From NCBI RefSeq assembly GCF_963678635.1, contig NC_087065.1, positions 40,673,430 to 40,737,429 of the forward strand: a stretch of DNA of 64,000 bases, written 5' to 3'. Position numbers and translations under genes: made by a program. This DNA is from Symsagittifera roscoffensis. Taxonomy: Eukaryota > Xenacoelomorpha > Acoela > Convolutidae. Shown one piece after another: positions 27,265-39,100 of this stretch (position 1 is the first letter of the stretch; the number at the start of each line of letters is the position of its first letter). A model generated the notes under the pieces. The model worked only from the letters and a program-made list of their open reading frames with translations, had not been told where the DNA came from and did no database searches.

Positions 27265-28960
27265 TATCAGCGATGCATCTAACGAAATTTGAAGAAAAAA
27301 AACTGGAATATTGGATACTTTTTCCGAAAAAAGTTTCTAAAAACGGTCAAAGTTCAAAAAATTCTTTTTCCGAAAGCAAGATAATTAGGGGCCCAGCTAA
27401 AGCTCGAAGTACCGCTATAGCTGGAGGTTTGATGATTTTTGAATTTGTTATACTAATGTGGAAAAAGGTAACTTCAAAAAATCAAAAATTGGGCTTCACC
27501 CAAAACCTTGGTAGTTTCTCTGATAAAATAAGAGACATTTTTTGAGAATTTGTTATTTTCTTTGTGATATCAGATTCGGGATAGCAAGTTTCAACTTTTG
27601 TAAAAAATTTCAAAAAAAACGGTCAAAACATCATATTTTTTTCCGAAGGCCATAACTGTTTGTGTAAGAAAAACTGAAAGTAGCCATTTATATGGAGGAG
27701 CTTCAAACAGCCTGTTTTTGGATTTAACCCAAAACTCAGATTTGGAAGAGTCAAAATTCAGAAAAGTCAAAAAGTATTAAAAAAACGATCAAAAAATATT
27801 TGACTCTTCCAAAGACCAGGGGAGTTTTATGCAGGGGAGTTTCACCCAACCTGTTCTTTCGATTGAAATCTAAATCTCAGATATTGGACGGTAATTTTCG
27901 AGAACAGCCAGTAAGTTTCAAAAAACGGTCAAAAGTCACAAATATGACTGTTTCGAGGACGATAACTATTTTGGTTAAGAACAACCACGATCTTTTTTTC
28001 CATTGAATCCAAAATCTCAGATTTGTGAGAGTAAATTTTGAGGAAAGTTCAAAAACATTCAAAAAGCCAAACATTAGACTTTATGCAGCAGAGCTATCCA
28101 AAATCAGCTTTTTTATTGAAATAAAAATATCAGATTTGACAGGGTACTTTACCAGGAATGTCAAAGTTTCAAAAAAAGCCAGAAAATCGAAAACCTGACT
28201 TTTTTGAGGAAAATAACTTTTGTCGAAGAAGTTTGTCTTTAGCCACTAAAGCAGGGGAGCTTCTCATAATTAGTTCTCTCCATCAAACTCAAAATCACAG
28301 ATTTGGGTGAGTAGCTTTCGCGAAACGTTTCAAAAATGGCCACAAAATAGAAAACATGAAGTTTCCGAGGGCAATAACTTTTTTCAAAAGAATATGGGTG
28401 CAGCCGCTTATGCATGGTAGCTTCCCATAGTCCGGTCTATCCATTGGACGCAAAGTATCAAATTTAGGAAGGCAGTTTTTTGATAAAACGAGAAAAATCT
28501 GGTCAAATATTCCCCGCACAGCCTTTTTGAACGCTGTAGAAAGTGATGTAAGGTAGAAAAAAGACTAGCGGATTAAGCAGGCACACCGAGGAGGTAGCAG
28601 ACTTTCCATTGCTTCCACTTTTTAGAAAATCGACTCAGTAGCTTTAAGGAAAAACGGAAATTTTTGAGGCATCAGAATTTCAAAAGCATCTAAAAAAACC
28701 GTTTTTAAAATACCTTTTTTATCAAACAGAAACTTTTTTGCTTCTGAAAGTAAGTCGAACCCGAATCGGAAGAGAAGACTCCCAAAACCGGATTTCTCGA
28801 TCGACCACTTAACCTGAGAATTGGCGAGGTGGTTTTCCAGAAAAGTCAAGTGTCCAAAAAACAGTTCAACTTAAAAAACTTTCATTTGTTTTAAGGAATA
28901 ACTTTTTTCGAAAAAGTATTCATAATTTTCCGAGGGGGCCATAACAAAAATACTTGTATT
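27265..28960. repeat. Diverged tandem repeat family C body (~170 bp), array 1
   Basis: Repeated blocks: a CCATAACTTTTTTCGAAAAA-like block, CTTATGCAGGGGAGCTTC-like, CTGTTCTTT-ATTGAA, AAATCTCAGATTTG, GTAGTTTTCGAGAAAA and TTTCAAAAAACGGTCAAAA. They recur near 27,650, 27,955, 28,205, 28,371 and 28,730. The units are old and unequal. No gene is supported. Confidence 0.75.
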
Positions 28961-29180
28961 TGTCAGGATGCTAGGCAAACCTGCCAAGCAGGACATTTGA
29001 ATACCAAATTAGCAACGCAACAAAACTTACGAAGCGGAAACAGAGCCGACAATTTTTGAGCGGACAGCAATTGAGTCGATTTTTGATTAAAAGTATAAAA
29101 TAATTCAAGTCTCAACTGGAAATACAATAAAAAACACTTGCAACTAACATGACACTTGCTTAAAGTACATAAAGAAAAAT
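28961..29180. repeat. SINE-related fragment
   Basis: It contains GCAACAAAACTTACGAAGCG, CAGAGCCGACAATTTTTGAG and CGGACAGCAATTGAGTCG, a leader type seen in part at 26.3 and 41.5 kb. Confidence 0.4.
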
Positions 29181-29184
29181 CCGC

Positions 29185-29520
29185 GATGTGGCAACAAGCC
29201 GACAAAACTTGAGCAGATAAACGAAAGTCCGAGAAATCAATTTTTACCGAATTTTTTTTTAATTTACACACATACTGAAAGAATAAGGTCCACCGAGATT
29301 CAAGCCCCGGACTTGAGGGTGCAGAGGCGATGGCGTTAGCTCTCGGCCAAGTGCGAAGCAACCTGGAGATTTTAAGATTCAATAATAAAGGAAGTTGAAA
29401 ATTTATCAGAAAACTTGTTTGCGGAAAAAAATATAGCTCCCGATAAGAGACACTTGCTTTCTCAAAAGTAACACATAGGCGAAGCGGAGCTTCCCACCAC
29501 TTGCGATGCAACACAAACCT
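29185..29520 (-). mobile_element. tRNA-derived SINE, family C, copy 3
   Basis: On the minus strand, about 29,360-29,285 show a tRNA-like head: A-box-like TTGGCCGAGAGCTAACGC and B-box-like GGGCTTGAATCTC. Leader GATGTGGCAACAAGCCGAC and tail GGCGAAGCGGAGCTTCCC match the copies at 15.4 and 20.2 kb. Confidence 0.7.
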
Positions 29521-29604
29521 AAAACATAGGCGCTACGCGCAATACACCGAAGGCATAGAAACTGAAGATAAAACCAAACAACTTGAACAACTAATAATTG
29601 AAGA

Positions 29605-30031
29605 ATAACAGTTCTAGAACAAAAAATCGTACTAATACATGTATACACCAAAATTTTGCTATATCGAGAAAGAGCCTGAAATAACAGTTCTAGAACTAAA
29701 AATCGTACTAACACATGTATAGGTTAAATTTTTGATATATCAACGAAGATCATAAAATAACACTTCTAGAACTAAAAATCGTACTAACACATGTATACAC
29801 CAAAATTTTACTATATTGACAAAGAGCCTGAAATAACAGTTCGTGAGCTAAAAATCGTACGAACACATGTATACACCAAAATTTTGCTATATTGGCAAAG
29901 ATCATGAAATAACAGTTCGAGAGCTAAAAATCGTACTAACACATGTATACGTCAAATTTTATCTATATTGACAAAGATCATGGAATAACAGTTCTAGAGC
30001 TAAAAATCGTACTAACACATGTATACACCAA
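29605..30031. repeat. 76 bp tandem repeat, about 5.6 copies
   Basis: ATAACA marks unit starts at 29,605, 29,681, 29,757, 29,833, 29,909 and 29,985, exactly 76 bp apart. Each unit carries GTTCTAGAACTAAAAATCGT and CACATGTATACACC. Units differ by a few bases. Array edges are sharp. Confidence 0.97.
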
Positions 30032-30229
30032 AATAAATAAAGATGAACAAATAAAGAAACAAACATACGCAATCACGTGACATAGCGCGATATAGTCCAG
30101 CCACATGATAATTGATAACTGTGGACGTTATTTGTCGACACTTGACAACAGACAACATTAAAAAAAAACCCGTTACACGATACCATAACACCTTGACTAA
30201 AGTCTTCGGTGTAAAAAGTCAAAAAAAAA

Positions 30230-32310
30230 ATTCAGACGTTGAAGAAAACAAGGTGAACTAAAATTTTGAATGTCACGATAAAAAACAACTACGGGCGCAG
30301 CTAACGCAGGAGGTACGGGTTTGATATTGAAAGAACTTGCTATACTGACGCAGCTCGAAAAGTATGATTTTAAAATTGGACTTTGCCTAAGACCTTAGAT
30401 GTTTCTTTACTAAAATAAGTGTGAAGAGTCAGAAATTTCGAGATCAATTTTCCCAAGGAGTTAAATTTCACTTCCAAAAATTTAAAGAATCGCCGCTTCT
30501 GAGAAACAATTATCGCAACCTGTTCTTTCAATGAAGTTTTCATCTCAGATTTGATTGTGTTACTATAAGAAAATTCAAAAAGTTTCCAAAAAACGATCGA
30601 AACTTCTAAAAAACGTTTAAAAGACTTTCCAAAATCCATATCGTTTTTCTGAAAACAGCAGGTTATGGCCGCTTAAGCAGAGAAGATTTCTGAAGCCGGG
30701 TTTCTCTATTGAACACAACTTGAGAATTGGACCGGTAGTTTTCGTTTAAAGCCAAAAAGTTTCCAAAAAACTGTCAAAGATTCAAAACTTTGACTTGTTT
30801 GAAGGCCATAATTTTTTTCTCAAATAAACTGGGCATAGCCAATTATAAAGGTAAGCTTTTAACAACCTGTTCAATCGATTAAACCTATAACATCGGATTT
30901 GGCAGAATAGTTAGCGAGAAAAGTCCAAAAAACGGTTAACTAATAAAAAATTTGACAATTCCGAGAATCATAGCCGAGAATCATAGCTTTTAGTGTGAAA
31001 AAATGATGCAGAAACGTTATGCAGAAGGCAATCCTGCAACCTGTAATTTTAGTTTTAGGGTAATTTTAGAGAAAACTTTCAAAAAAAACAGTCACAAAAT
31101 CACAATTATTACTTTTCTAAGGGCCAGCACTTTTTGAGTTAAAAAAATTGGGCGTATTCGCATAAGCAAATGAGCTTCCCGAAACCCGTTCTGAGAATTG
31201 AACCCATTCCCAAATTTTTTTTTAAAAAATGGTAAACAAAAATTTGAATTTTCAGATGGCGACAAATTCTTGTGTAAAACTTTTTGTTAGTGTCCACTAA
31301 TGCATAGCAGCTTCCCACTACCTTTTATCTCCTTGAATTCACAATATCGGATTTGAGAGATTAGTTTTTGAGAAAAGTCTAAAAGATTCAGAAAACGGTC
31401 AAAAATAAAAAATTTGACTATTCTGAGGGCCATAATTTTGTGCAAAAAAAAATTGGTCGTTACCACTTATGCAAGGACACTTTTCAAAACGGTTCAATTT
31501 ATAAAACCAGAAGCTCATTTGTGAGAAGAGCAATTTTCGAAAAAACAAAAAAGAATCTAAAATATGGTTCGAATATTAAGCCACTCTTTTTCGAAGGTTG
31601 TAGACAGAGACTCTATGGTAGTACACATTCACACAGTGGACTAAGCGGTCTTTCAATTAATCCCCCTTTTTAAAAATCAGGAAAAATTTCTGAGAAAAAC
31701 TAAAATTCTTGCAAAAAGTCAAAAAAAATCCATAAACAAAAAAAAAATGAAATATCAACAAGACGATTGGCAAACATAGAACCAATTTGAAAAGTGCACA
31801 AGAAATCCAAAATGGCTAAAATTGTGTTCATGTTGACACGGCCATAGGTCAGAAGGCCGCTGAGAAATAGGCCAAATTAAATTTGGCCGAGGAACTTTTT
31901 TAGCGAAACAAAAAAAGTAAATACGAAATCAAGGTAAGTAAAATTACAATATGTAGGCATAAATCAATCACTAAAAATATCATGAAAGAAAAATCGCACA
32001 GACAAAAATCCAAGAAGCGACAACTAAGTCGACAACAGATAAGCAGACAAATAATTGGCCGACAATTTTATTTGAAACAGAATATTTACCGTTTGAAAAA
32101 AAAAAACAGTTGCTGGTCAGATTCGAATCCACGACCTTTGCCATCCCAGACATTTTCGTTACCTCCAGGCTAATTTGGCCGGAAACGCCAAATTATTTCA
32201 ATGCATTATAAAACAAGGTAGAAATGTGTCCAGACGTCCAGTGAGCATAGTTGTTTACGGGGAAAAGTCTGGTACCCGGTTTCACTTTCAATACCCTTGC
32301 TTATCAAAGG
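30230..32310. mobile_element. Composite non-autonomous element: repeat body plus tRNA-like end, copy 1
   Basis: It begins AACAAGGTGAACTAAAATTT and GATAAAAAACAACTACGGGC. It continues through about seven diverged ~170 bp units of the kind seen at 27-29 kb (near 30,655, 30,812, 30,985, 31,130, 31,258 and 31,430). It ends in a module with AGCAGACAAATAATTGGCCG and a tRNA-like segment containing GTCAGATTCGAATCCACG (32,118-32,135). A shorter copy with the same order lies at 37,220-38,345. No transposase or RT frame. Confidence 0.62.
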
Positions 32311-32524
32311 GTAATAACAGAACTTAATTTGTTTCCAAATGCAGAAAAATTATTCACAACATTCCAAGAAAAAATCTCAGCACTTAAACAACAAAAATGC
32401 AACTCAAATAAATTAAAATATTTAATTTCCCATGAAAATGCATAGCGAATCAAAATGAATAAAACATGACAAAAAGTGTATTGCGAAAAAAAAACAAAAT
32501 ATTTTTGATTAAAAACGCCGCAAA
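32310..32524. other. Intergenic, unassigned
   Basis: Short AT-rich stretch; a small ORF shows nothing recognisable. Confidence 0.4.
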
Positions 32525-32770
32525 ATTAACATAGCCAATAGACAGTTGGAAAAGAGTCAATGAAGACAGTTGGAAAAGAGTCAATGAACTCCTAGAATTT
32601 CAATTTAAATTAATGATTGACACTTTTTTGATTTAAAAAAACTATATTTGAGAAAAGTGGATCATTTGGTTAAAAAAATTGTATGCTGCTGGAAAATCAA
32701 AGAAATTAAATCAATTTTCGAAATAAGATGTCAATCACGTTTTTAGTGACCCTTACTTATTTGCTTTTCA
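32525..32770. repeat. Dispersed repeat E, copy 4 with internal duplication
   Basis: It starts ACATAGCCAATAGACAGTTGG. The segment GACAGTTGGAAAAGAGTCAA is present twice in direct succession (32,542 and 32,566), a local duplication not seen in other copies. Confidence 0.6.
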
Positions 32771-33819
32771 AATATTAGAACGACCTATATTATAATCTTC
32801 ACTAAAATCTACGCAAAAAAAATCCAGTTTGACATTTTTCTAGTAAAAAAAAAACAAGAAGCACGATCGAAATAGTCGTCTTCATTTGGTTTAATGGAAC
32901 AAATTAGATTGCCGTAACGCTCCTTTATAACAAATAAAACTTATAACACAGACACTGTTTTGATAAAAATCAACGTAGTTAGAGATAACTGGAGTTCTCG
33001 CGGAAATGCCTTTTCCGCGTTAACTCCGAACGAAAAACTAAAAGCGAGTATTCAAAAAATCCAGTCGCCGAAAAAAATTTGAAGAATTTCTCAGAAAAAC
33101 ACGACAGAGTAAGTGAAAACTCGAGGCCGTCATCAAAACAAGAAAAATGATTTTCATGTATTGCTTTGAAAGAAATTTCAGTCAATTTTCATTCAAATCT
33201 AGCTGAACATTTACTATGTAAAAGAGTGAAATAGCTATGAAAAAAATATAATCACAAAGAATAGCATGAAAGCTACGTGACAAATGATTTAGACAAAAAC
33301 CACTCGGTCAATTTTTGTCAATTTGATTTCACGAGAGTAAATATCACAGATAAAAACAAACAATCAGTTTTAATGACAAAATTCCAAATATAAGTTCTTG
33401 CATTAGTCATATGCCCCCTTTGAATGCTAAGCATAACTCGGATACAAGAGCTATGAAACCTCAATACTAATTCCTTGCCGTAGAAAGGCACTCAATTATT
33501 TAAAAAATATATCGAAAATTGTGTACTTTAACAGGAAAATATTTCATCGCATTTAGAGAAAAATATGTAAATCAAATTATCTAAGTGCAATTTACATTTA
33601 TCATCTACTCAAAAATATTGACAACAGCAGATAAAATGTCAATTGTCTCTGCTCTCAATCTGAAAATCCCTCGGCATGATTAAGTCTAATGGATTGAACA
33701 GTACTGCGCTACTGAATCGATTGACTCGTCAATGATTTATCACTATACCACAGTTGTAATTGGATAAGTGCAATTTCTACCTACTGAATGCCAAATATTT
33801 AACTTGAACTAAACAGTTT
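32771..33819. other. 3' flank of the BCL9-like gene
   Basis: Presumed 3' UTR and downstream sequence of the minus-strand gene. No AATAAA signal on that strand was found in the ~260 bp after the stop codon. The ORF at 32,979-33,185 looks like chance. Confidence 0.45.
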
Positions 33820-36180
33820 TTACATAGAAGAGAACTGGAACTCATTGAAAGTGTTTCTAGGATCATACATAGGACCCCCGCCGGGAGCCATCATCATCGG
33901 ATTTTGACCAATGCCACCCGGTTGACCATCGGGCCCCCCTCCCGCCATCATCATGTTCTGGGATGAGGGCATCATATCTGGACCACCCTGCATATGAATA
34001 CCATGAGACATTGGTGCGGCAGGGTTATTCGAGCTTGGAAAGTCAGGATTGTCTTTTGATTTTTCCCTTGTTTTTCCATCCGGCAGATACTCTACAGTAC
34101 CTTTAGGCGTGTCTGATATGGGTTTGAAGTCGCTTAAGCTCGAGTACATTTCAAAGTTGGGTGCTCTGTGTATCTGCGTGGGTTGAGAAGCCGTATGCAT
34201 TCCATTTGATTCCATATGTTGATTCCACATTTGCTGCTGGTGCGTGTTGTTTGAATTCGGAGCAGACGGTGGCATGCCCTGACCAGCAGGGTCAAATCCG
34301 GGTCCATATTTATTGTACTGGTTCATCTGAGACGGCATAGAGGTATTGGTCATTGCAGTGGAAGGATATCTGTTGCTCTGCACCTGCATGTTAACCGCCA
34401 CGTTTGTCCTCAGATTAGGACCCTGAGGAAGTGCTGATCCCTGGACGTTGAATTGGGCTCCATTCAAATTGCTTTGAACCATGAACCTGTTTTTATCAAC
34501 ATTGACAGATATTTGGCGCTGGTCTCCACCTCCTGACATCATGTTATGATATCCCAACTCATCCATATCATAGCCACCTTGTTGCTGTTGTGACATCATA
34601 TTAGGGTCTAGAGACTGATTTGAGCCAGCGGTGGAATCAGATTGCACTTGCTTCACAGAGTAGAAGTCAGAGTTTGCGCCTGGCTCATTTGCAAAATTCT
34701 GCTGATATGGCATTTGGGAGCTGTACTGACTATTGGGTCCAGGCATGTGTGAAGGCATGTCTTGATGAGGAGGTCCAGCTCCATTGAACATACCCGGATT
34801 TCCCATTCCTGTATACGGTTGCTGAGGACTCGGTCCCTGTGAGTTGACTTTTGACTGATTAGGTTCCTGTTTCATGGGCATTGGATTGTTCATCATCATC
34901 ATTGGATTATTGTTTGGAGCCTGTTGCATTTGATAATTATTGCTCATGTTGGGGACCTGAGACGAGGAAGGCATAGCAGGCGGCTGCTGATTCGACATGT
35001 TGTTCATTCCTGGTGAATTTCCATTTCCACTTCCTATTGTCATGATTACGTTAATCATCGAATTGTTTCCAGTAGGTTGTTGTTGCTGAGGTTGTGGAAC
35101 TGGCATTCTCTGCTGCTGCTGAAATGAAGCCATAGACGTTGGTACACCACCAGGGTACTGTTGTCCGCCGGGTACTTGGTTTGAATTAGCTCCTTCTGCT
35201 GAACTTCCAAGACCCCCAGGCATCCCATTTCCTGGAATGAAGGGCATCATTGGTCTGCCAGGCTGAGCCGAATTCATGTTCATAGGAGTATTTGTGCCAT
35301 GGGTCATACCACTTAACCCAGGGCCTTGGCCGGGTATAGTTTGCTGGCCTGGATTAATACCAGGCTCCTGGACACCATTCGGAGGAGGAAACATCATATG
35401 AGCTCCAGTTCTTGTATTCTGTGAATACATAGGTCCCATTCCTGGAGGCATAAAAATACCTCCTCCGGGACCCGGTGCTCCAGGATGCCCGGCCATTCCC
35501 ATAACATTGTGAACGTGGTTGATATTGCAGCCAGGTCTACACTTAGGTACCATATGGGGATGCATCGCTGGGTTCATTCTCAAAGCCGGATTTGCATGCA
35601 TTTGAGCAGCTAGATGGGGAGGTGTCCCAGGAGGCAGGTAGGGCGATGGACCGCCAGGAATTGCAGAGGGATGGTGTCCCATTGCTATCATTTGTCTGGC
35701 TGCCGGGTGGAGCTCCCTTGGACCACTCATTTGATGCATACACATTCCCTGCACGCAATTTGCGTGATTGTGCTGTTGCTGCTGCTGTTGTTGACGCATC
35801 AAGTCTTGTCTGATGGCTGCAGCTCTGTTTGCAGCAGCCATGGCCACGGCGTTTGCTGTTTGGTTGCCACCTCCCATTGGAGCTATCATTCCTGGAGGCG
35901 CTCCTGGAGGCGGGTGACCCATCATTGGGTGCATCATCCTCTGGTGATGATGCATTGCTGCTGGATTCATTGGGTGCATTTGACCTTGAATATTCGGCTT
36001 GCAATCGTTCATGTTCATTTCATCATCTAGCAGGGATTTTTTAAGTGTTTTCAAGTACTCCGTTTTCATTGCACGCTTTGACAGCAGGTCTTGAGAAAGA
36101 TTCGACTGTGAATTGTTTTGGGATGTGGGCATCTGAGTGTTTGCGCCACTGCTGCCATTTGTCCGACATGACTCTGCTTC
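33820..36180 (-). CDS. BCL9: BCL9-like exon 4: HD2 and low-complexity C-terminus
   Basis: The acceptor after a T-rich tract (TTTTTTTTAG) gives phase 0 and adds 16 codons before the first Met of the open frame. HD2 follows about 26 codons into the exon. The next ~740 codons are rich in M, P, G, N and Q, including an MRQQQQQQQQ tract. One less repetitive block, DFKPISDTPKGTVEYLPDGK, may be a conserved C-terminal motif. The protein ends FNEFQFSSM. Confidence 0.93.
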   Translation of the reverse strand, partial: EAESCRTNGSSGANTQMPTSQNNSQSNLSQDLLSKRAMKTEYLKTLKKSLLDDEMNMNDCKPNIQGQMHPMNPAAMHHHQRMMHPMMGHPPPGAPPGMIAPMGGGNQTANAVAMAAANRAAAIRQDLMRQQQQQQQHNHANCVQGMCMHQMSGPRELHPAARQMIAMGHHPSAIPGGPSPYLPPGTPPHLAAQMHANPALRMNPAMHPHMVPKCRPGCNINHVHNVMGMAGHPGAPGPGGGIFMPPGMGPMYSQNTRTGAHMMFPPPNGVQEPGINPGQQTIPGQGPGLSGMTHGTNTPMNMNSAQPGRPMMPFIPGNGMPGGLGSSAEGANSNQVPGGQQYPGGVPTSMASFQQQQRMPVPQPQQQQPTGNNSMINVIMTIGSGNGNSPGMNNMSNQQPPAMPSSSQVPNMSNNYQMQQAPNNNPMMMMNNPMPMKQEPNQSKVNSQGPSPQQPYTGMGNPGMFNGAGPPHQDMPSHMPGPNSQYSSQMPYQQNFANEPGANSDFYSVKQVQSDSTAGSNQSLDPNMMSQQQQGGYDMDELGYHNMMSGGGDQRQISVNVDKNRFMVQSNLNGAQFNVQGSALPQGPNLRTNVAVNMQVQSNRYPSTAMTNTSMPSQMNQYNKYGPGFDPAGQGMPPSAPNSNNTHQQQMWNQHMESNGMHTASQPTQIHRAPNFEMYSSLSDFKPISDTPKGTVEYLPDGKTREKSKDNPDFPSSNNPAAPMSHGIHMQGGPDMMPSSQNMMMAGGGPDGQPGGIGQNPMMMAPGGGPMYDPRNTFNEFQFSSM

Positions 36181-39100
36181 CTAAAAAAAACAAATTCAAT
36201 TTATAACAAAGATTGCCGGTTGCTGTGCAAGTGGCACAGAATGTTCCGACCACTAAAAAATACATTTTTTTTTTCAAACTAGTGTAGTTTTTTCGGCCTG
36301 ATGTGATAAAAGGATCGGAAAAAAACCAGAGGTTAGGCAAATTCGACAGTCATAGTAAAATAAGCAAATTGAAAAATAATTTTTCTAGAAAAATGACTAG
36401 AAAAACGAAAAAACATGTTGAAAAATGTTTAAGTTTTTTTTTCAAAATTTTGAAGTTTTTGATTCCAAAAAGGCACAAAAATACTCACAAGAACTAACGT
36501 TACCTCAAAAAAATTTTCCAATTCAAACAAAGCTATTGTAAGCTGTTAGGCTATTAAAATAGGCAATTGTAAGCCTGCTCGCTCGTATAAACACAAAAAA
36601 CCAAAGAAATTTCTCGACACTGAGATAACTTTTTGAAAATTTTAAATGTGGTTCGAATCACGACTGTAAGGGCTTTATAATGATTTATCACTCGACTCTT
36701 TCTGATGATTATTTGTGACAGCTAATTATGCGTGGAAAACAAAAAAAACTAAAACACCAGAATACAAAGTTCCTCCCCATTTTTCAAATGGTCGGAACAA
36801 AAAGTGAAACAAGATAATCATGAATCAATTGCTTCCGATTCTTAATTATTCAATTTATGACTTCATGAAAAAAGAAGACTTTCATTAAAAATTCTATACA
36901 TTCAACTCAGCCAACTGATGCTTAGGACAATATAAAAGAACAATTAAATAAAAAAAAAGTTGATTGAAAATCTGTGATTAACTTTCCAATTTCGAAGAAA
37001 ATTATATATACCGTTAAGCTCTATGAATTTCTAGGATGGTTAACGATTGGCGCTTTTTTTCATCTCTTCTATTCGATAAAAACGGGCACATTTTTTTCCG
37101 CTAGGAATTCAGAAAATTTAAAGCCATTTTAACACCTATACACTTGTGATGTTCGATAATGGAGCTTGCCTTACTTTTATTTTTAAAAATGAACTAACAC
37201 TGGCGACGAAAAAAAATTAGGTGAATCAAAACTTTGGTTACCCAAACAAGGTGAACCAAAATTTTTTTATTTCTCGATAAAAAACAACTAGGGGCCCTAC
37301 TAAAGCTGGGGGTACGTGTTCGATATTGAACGAATTTGCTATACTGATCCGGCACAAAAATGATATTTCAAAAACTCAATTTTGCTCAAAACCTTAGTTG
37401 TTTTTCTGTACTGAAATAAGTGGGAAAAGTGAAAATTTTTTTGAGATAATCAATTATCGCAAGAAGATAACATCTCTCTTACAAAAACTTAAGGAGTCGC
37501 CGCTTCTGCAGGACCAATTATCGCAATGGATTCTTTCAAATGAACTTTTCATCTCACATTTGATTGCGTAAATTTGAAAATTCAACAAAAACTTTTGAAA
37601 AACGTTTTAAAAACAAAAGTTCTAAAAAAGGGTCAGAAAACTTTCCAAAATCCATAACTTTTTTTCCAAAAAGCAGGTTGTGGCCACTTTGCAGAGAGAA
37701 GTCGAAAACGAAAAAAAGCAGGTTGTGGCCACTTTGCAGAGAGAAGTCGAAGACTAAGAAAAATGAAATTTGAACAAACCGATTAGAAAAATGCGAAATA
37801 AAGTTGAAAAATGCGTAGACGAGAGTTTAAATTGTGTTTTCTTTGAGATGAACCAAAATCAGGTCAGTAAGACGTTGAAAAAAGGCCGAAATAATTTGGG
37901 TCGCAGACCTTTTTTTAGCGAAATAAAAAACACAGGAAATACGTAGTCAAGGCAAGTAAAATTACAAATTGTAGCAGTAAATCAAACACTAAAGGCAACA
38001 TAAAAAAATACGCGTAGCAAAAAAAATTCCAAGATGTTACTACTAAACCGACTACAGATAAGCAGACAAATAATTGGCCGACAAATTTATTTGAAACAGA
38101 TTTCCAGTTTGAAAAGAAACAGGCTCTGGTCAGATTCGAACTCCGGACCTTTGCCGTCCCAGGAACATTCGTTAACTGTGGGCTAAATCGGCCGAAAACG
38201 CTGAGAAATTTGACCAAATTATGAAAAAAGGTAACTAGAGATGACTCCGGACGAGTCCTGTGTACAAATCTGTTTATGGGAAAAGAGTCTAGTAACCGAT
38301 TGCAATACCCTTGCTTATCACAAGGGTAAAGATGAAAGGCAAATTTAAAACTATAATGAATTCTGTTGAAAAAATCTTTGGCTAAAAACCTACTTTTGGT
38401 AACTTTTAAAAAATCAGTTTTCGAAAACACAAGGACCCGGGCTACACAAACTCAATTCTGTTCTTTCTCATAACTACTAGATCGACAAACGATTAAAAAT
38501 TCTTGAAATCTTATAGAAGAGTCGATTGCTGAAAATGGTTATCACTGTAGGACATAGGTTAGCAAGCTCTTGAACAACTACAAAAAAGCAGTTGACTAAA
38601 AACTGATAAAAAATTAAACAAGTAAGCTAGGTATAATCTCATGATTTCAATTATCTTCACTTAAAATATAATAATCACAGCATGCCACAAAAAAAAGCGA
38701 GTAAAATTTAATCTACCTCAGTGGAAAAAAAAACAAATCACAAAAAGTTTTTATTGAAGTTCTTACAATTTTTGGTTTTTGATAGAGTGTCGCTCGGAGA
38801 AATTGATTGTAGGCATATAAATATGAATTGCGAAATCTGAATCTACTTTCTAAAAATTATTTACTACGCAAATAGGAAATTAAGGTAAATGAGCCGACAG
38901 AGTTGAAGCCGACACTTAACAAGCTGAAAGTAATCCAAAACCTTTTCGGAAAAAACATTACACGTACAAATTGCACAGACCAATAACGGACCCTGACAAA
39001 GAAGTACATGTAAGAAGTACATCAAAAAGAGCATAGCAATGGTAAATTAATCAATTGAACATTCTTTGAACAATTTAGGAGAAAAAAATCTAGTGCCCGC

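Noticed and set aside
35543-36044. ORFs of 73-153 codons on both strands overlapping the BCL9-like last exon
   Set aside because: They are shadows of the repetitive Met/Gln/Pro-rich codons; the real frame has splice-site and HD2 support.
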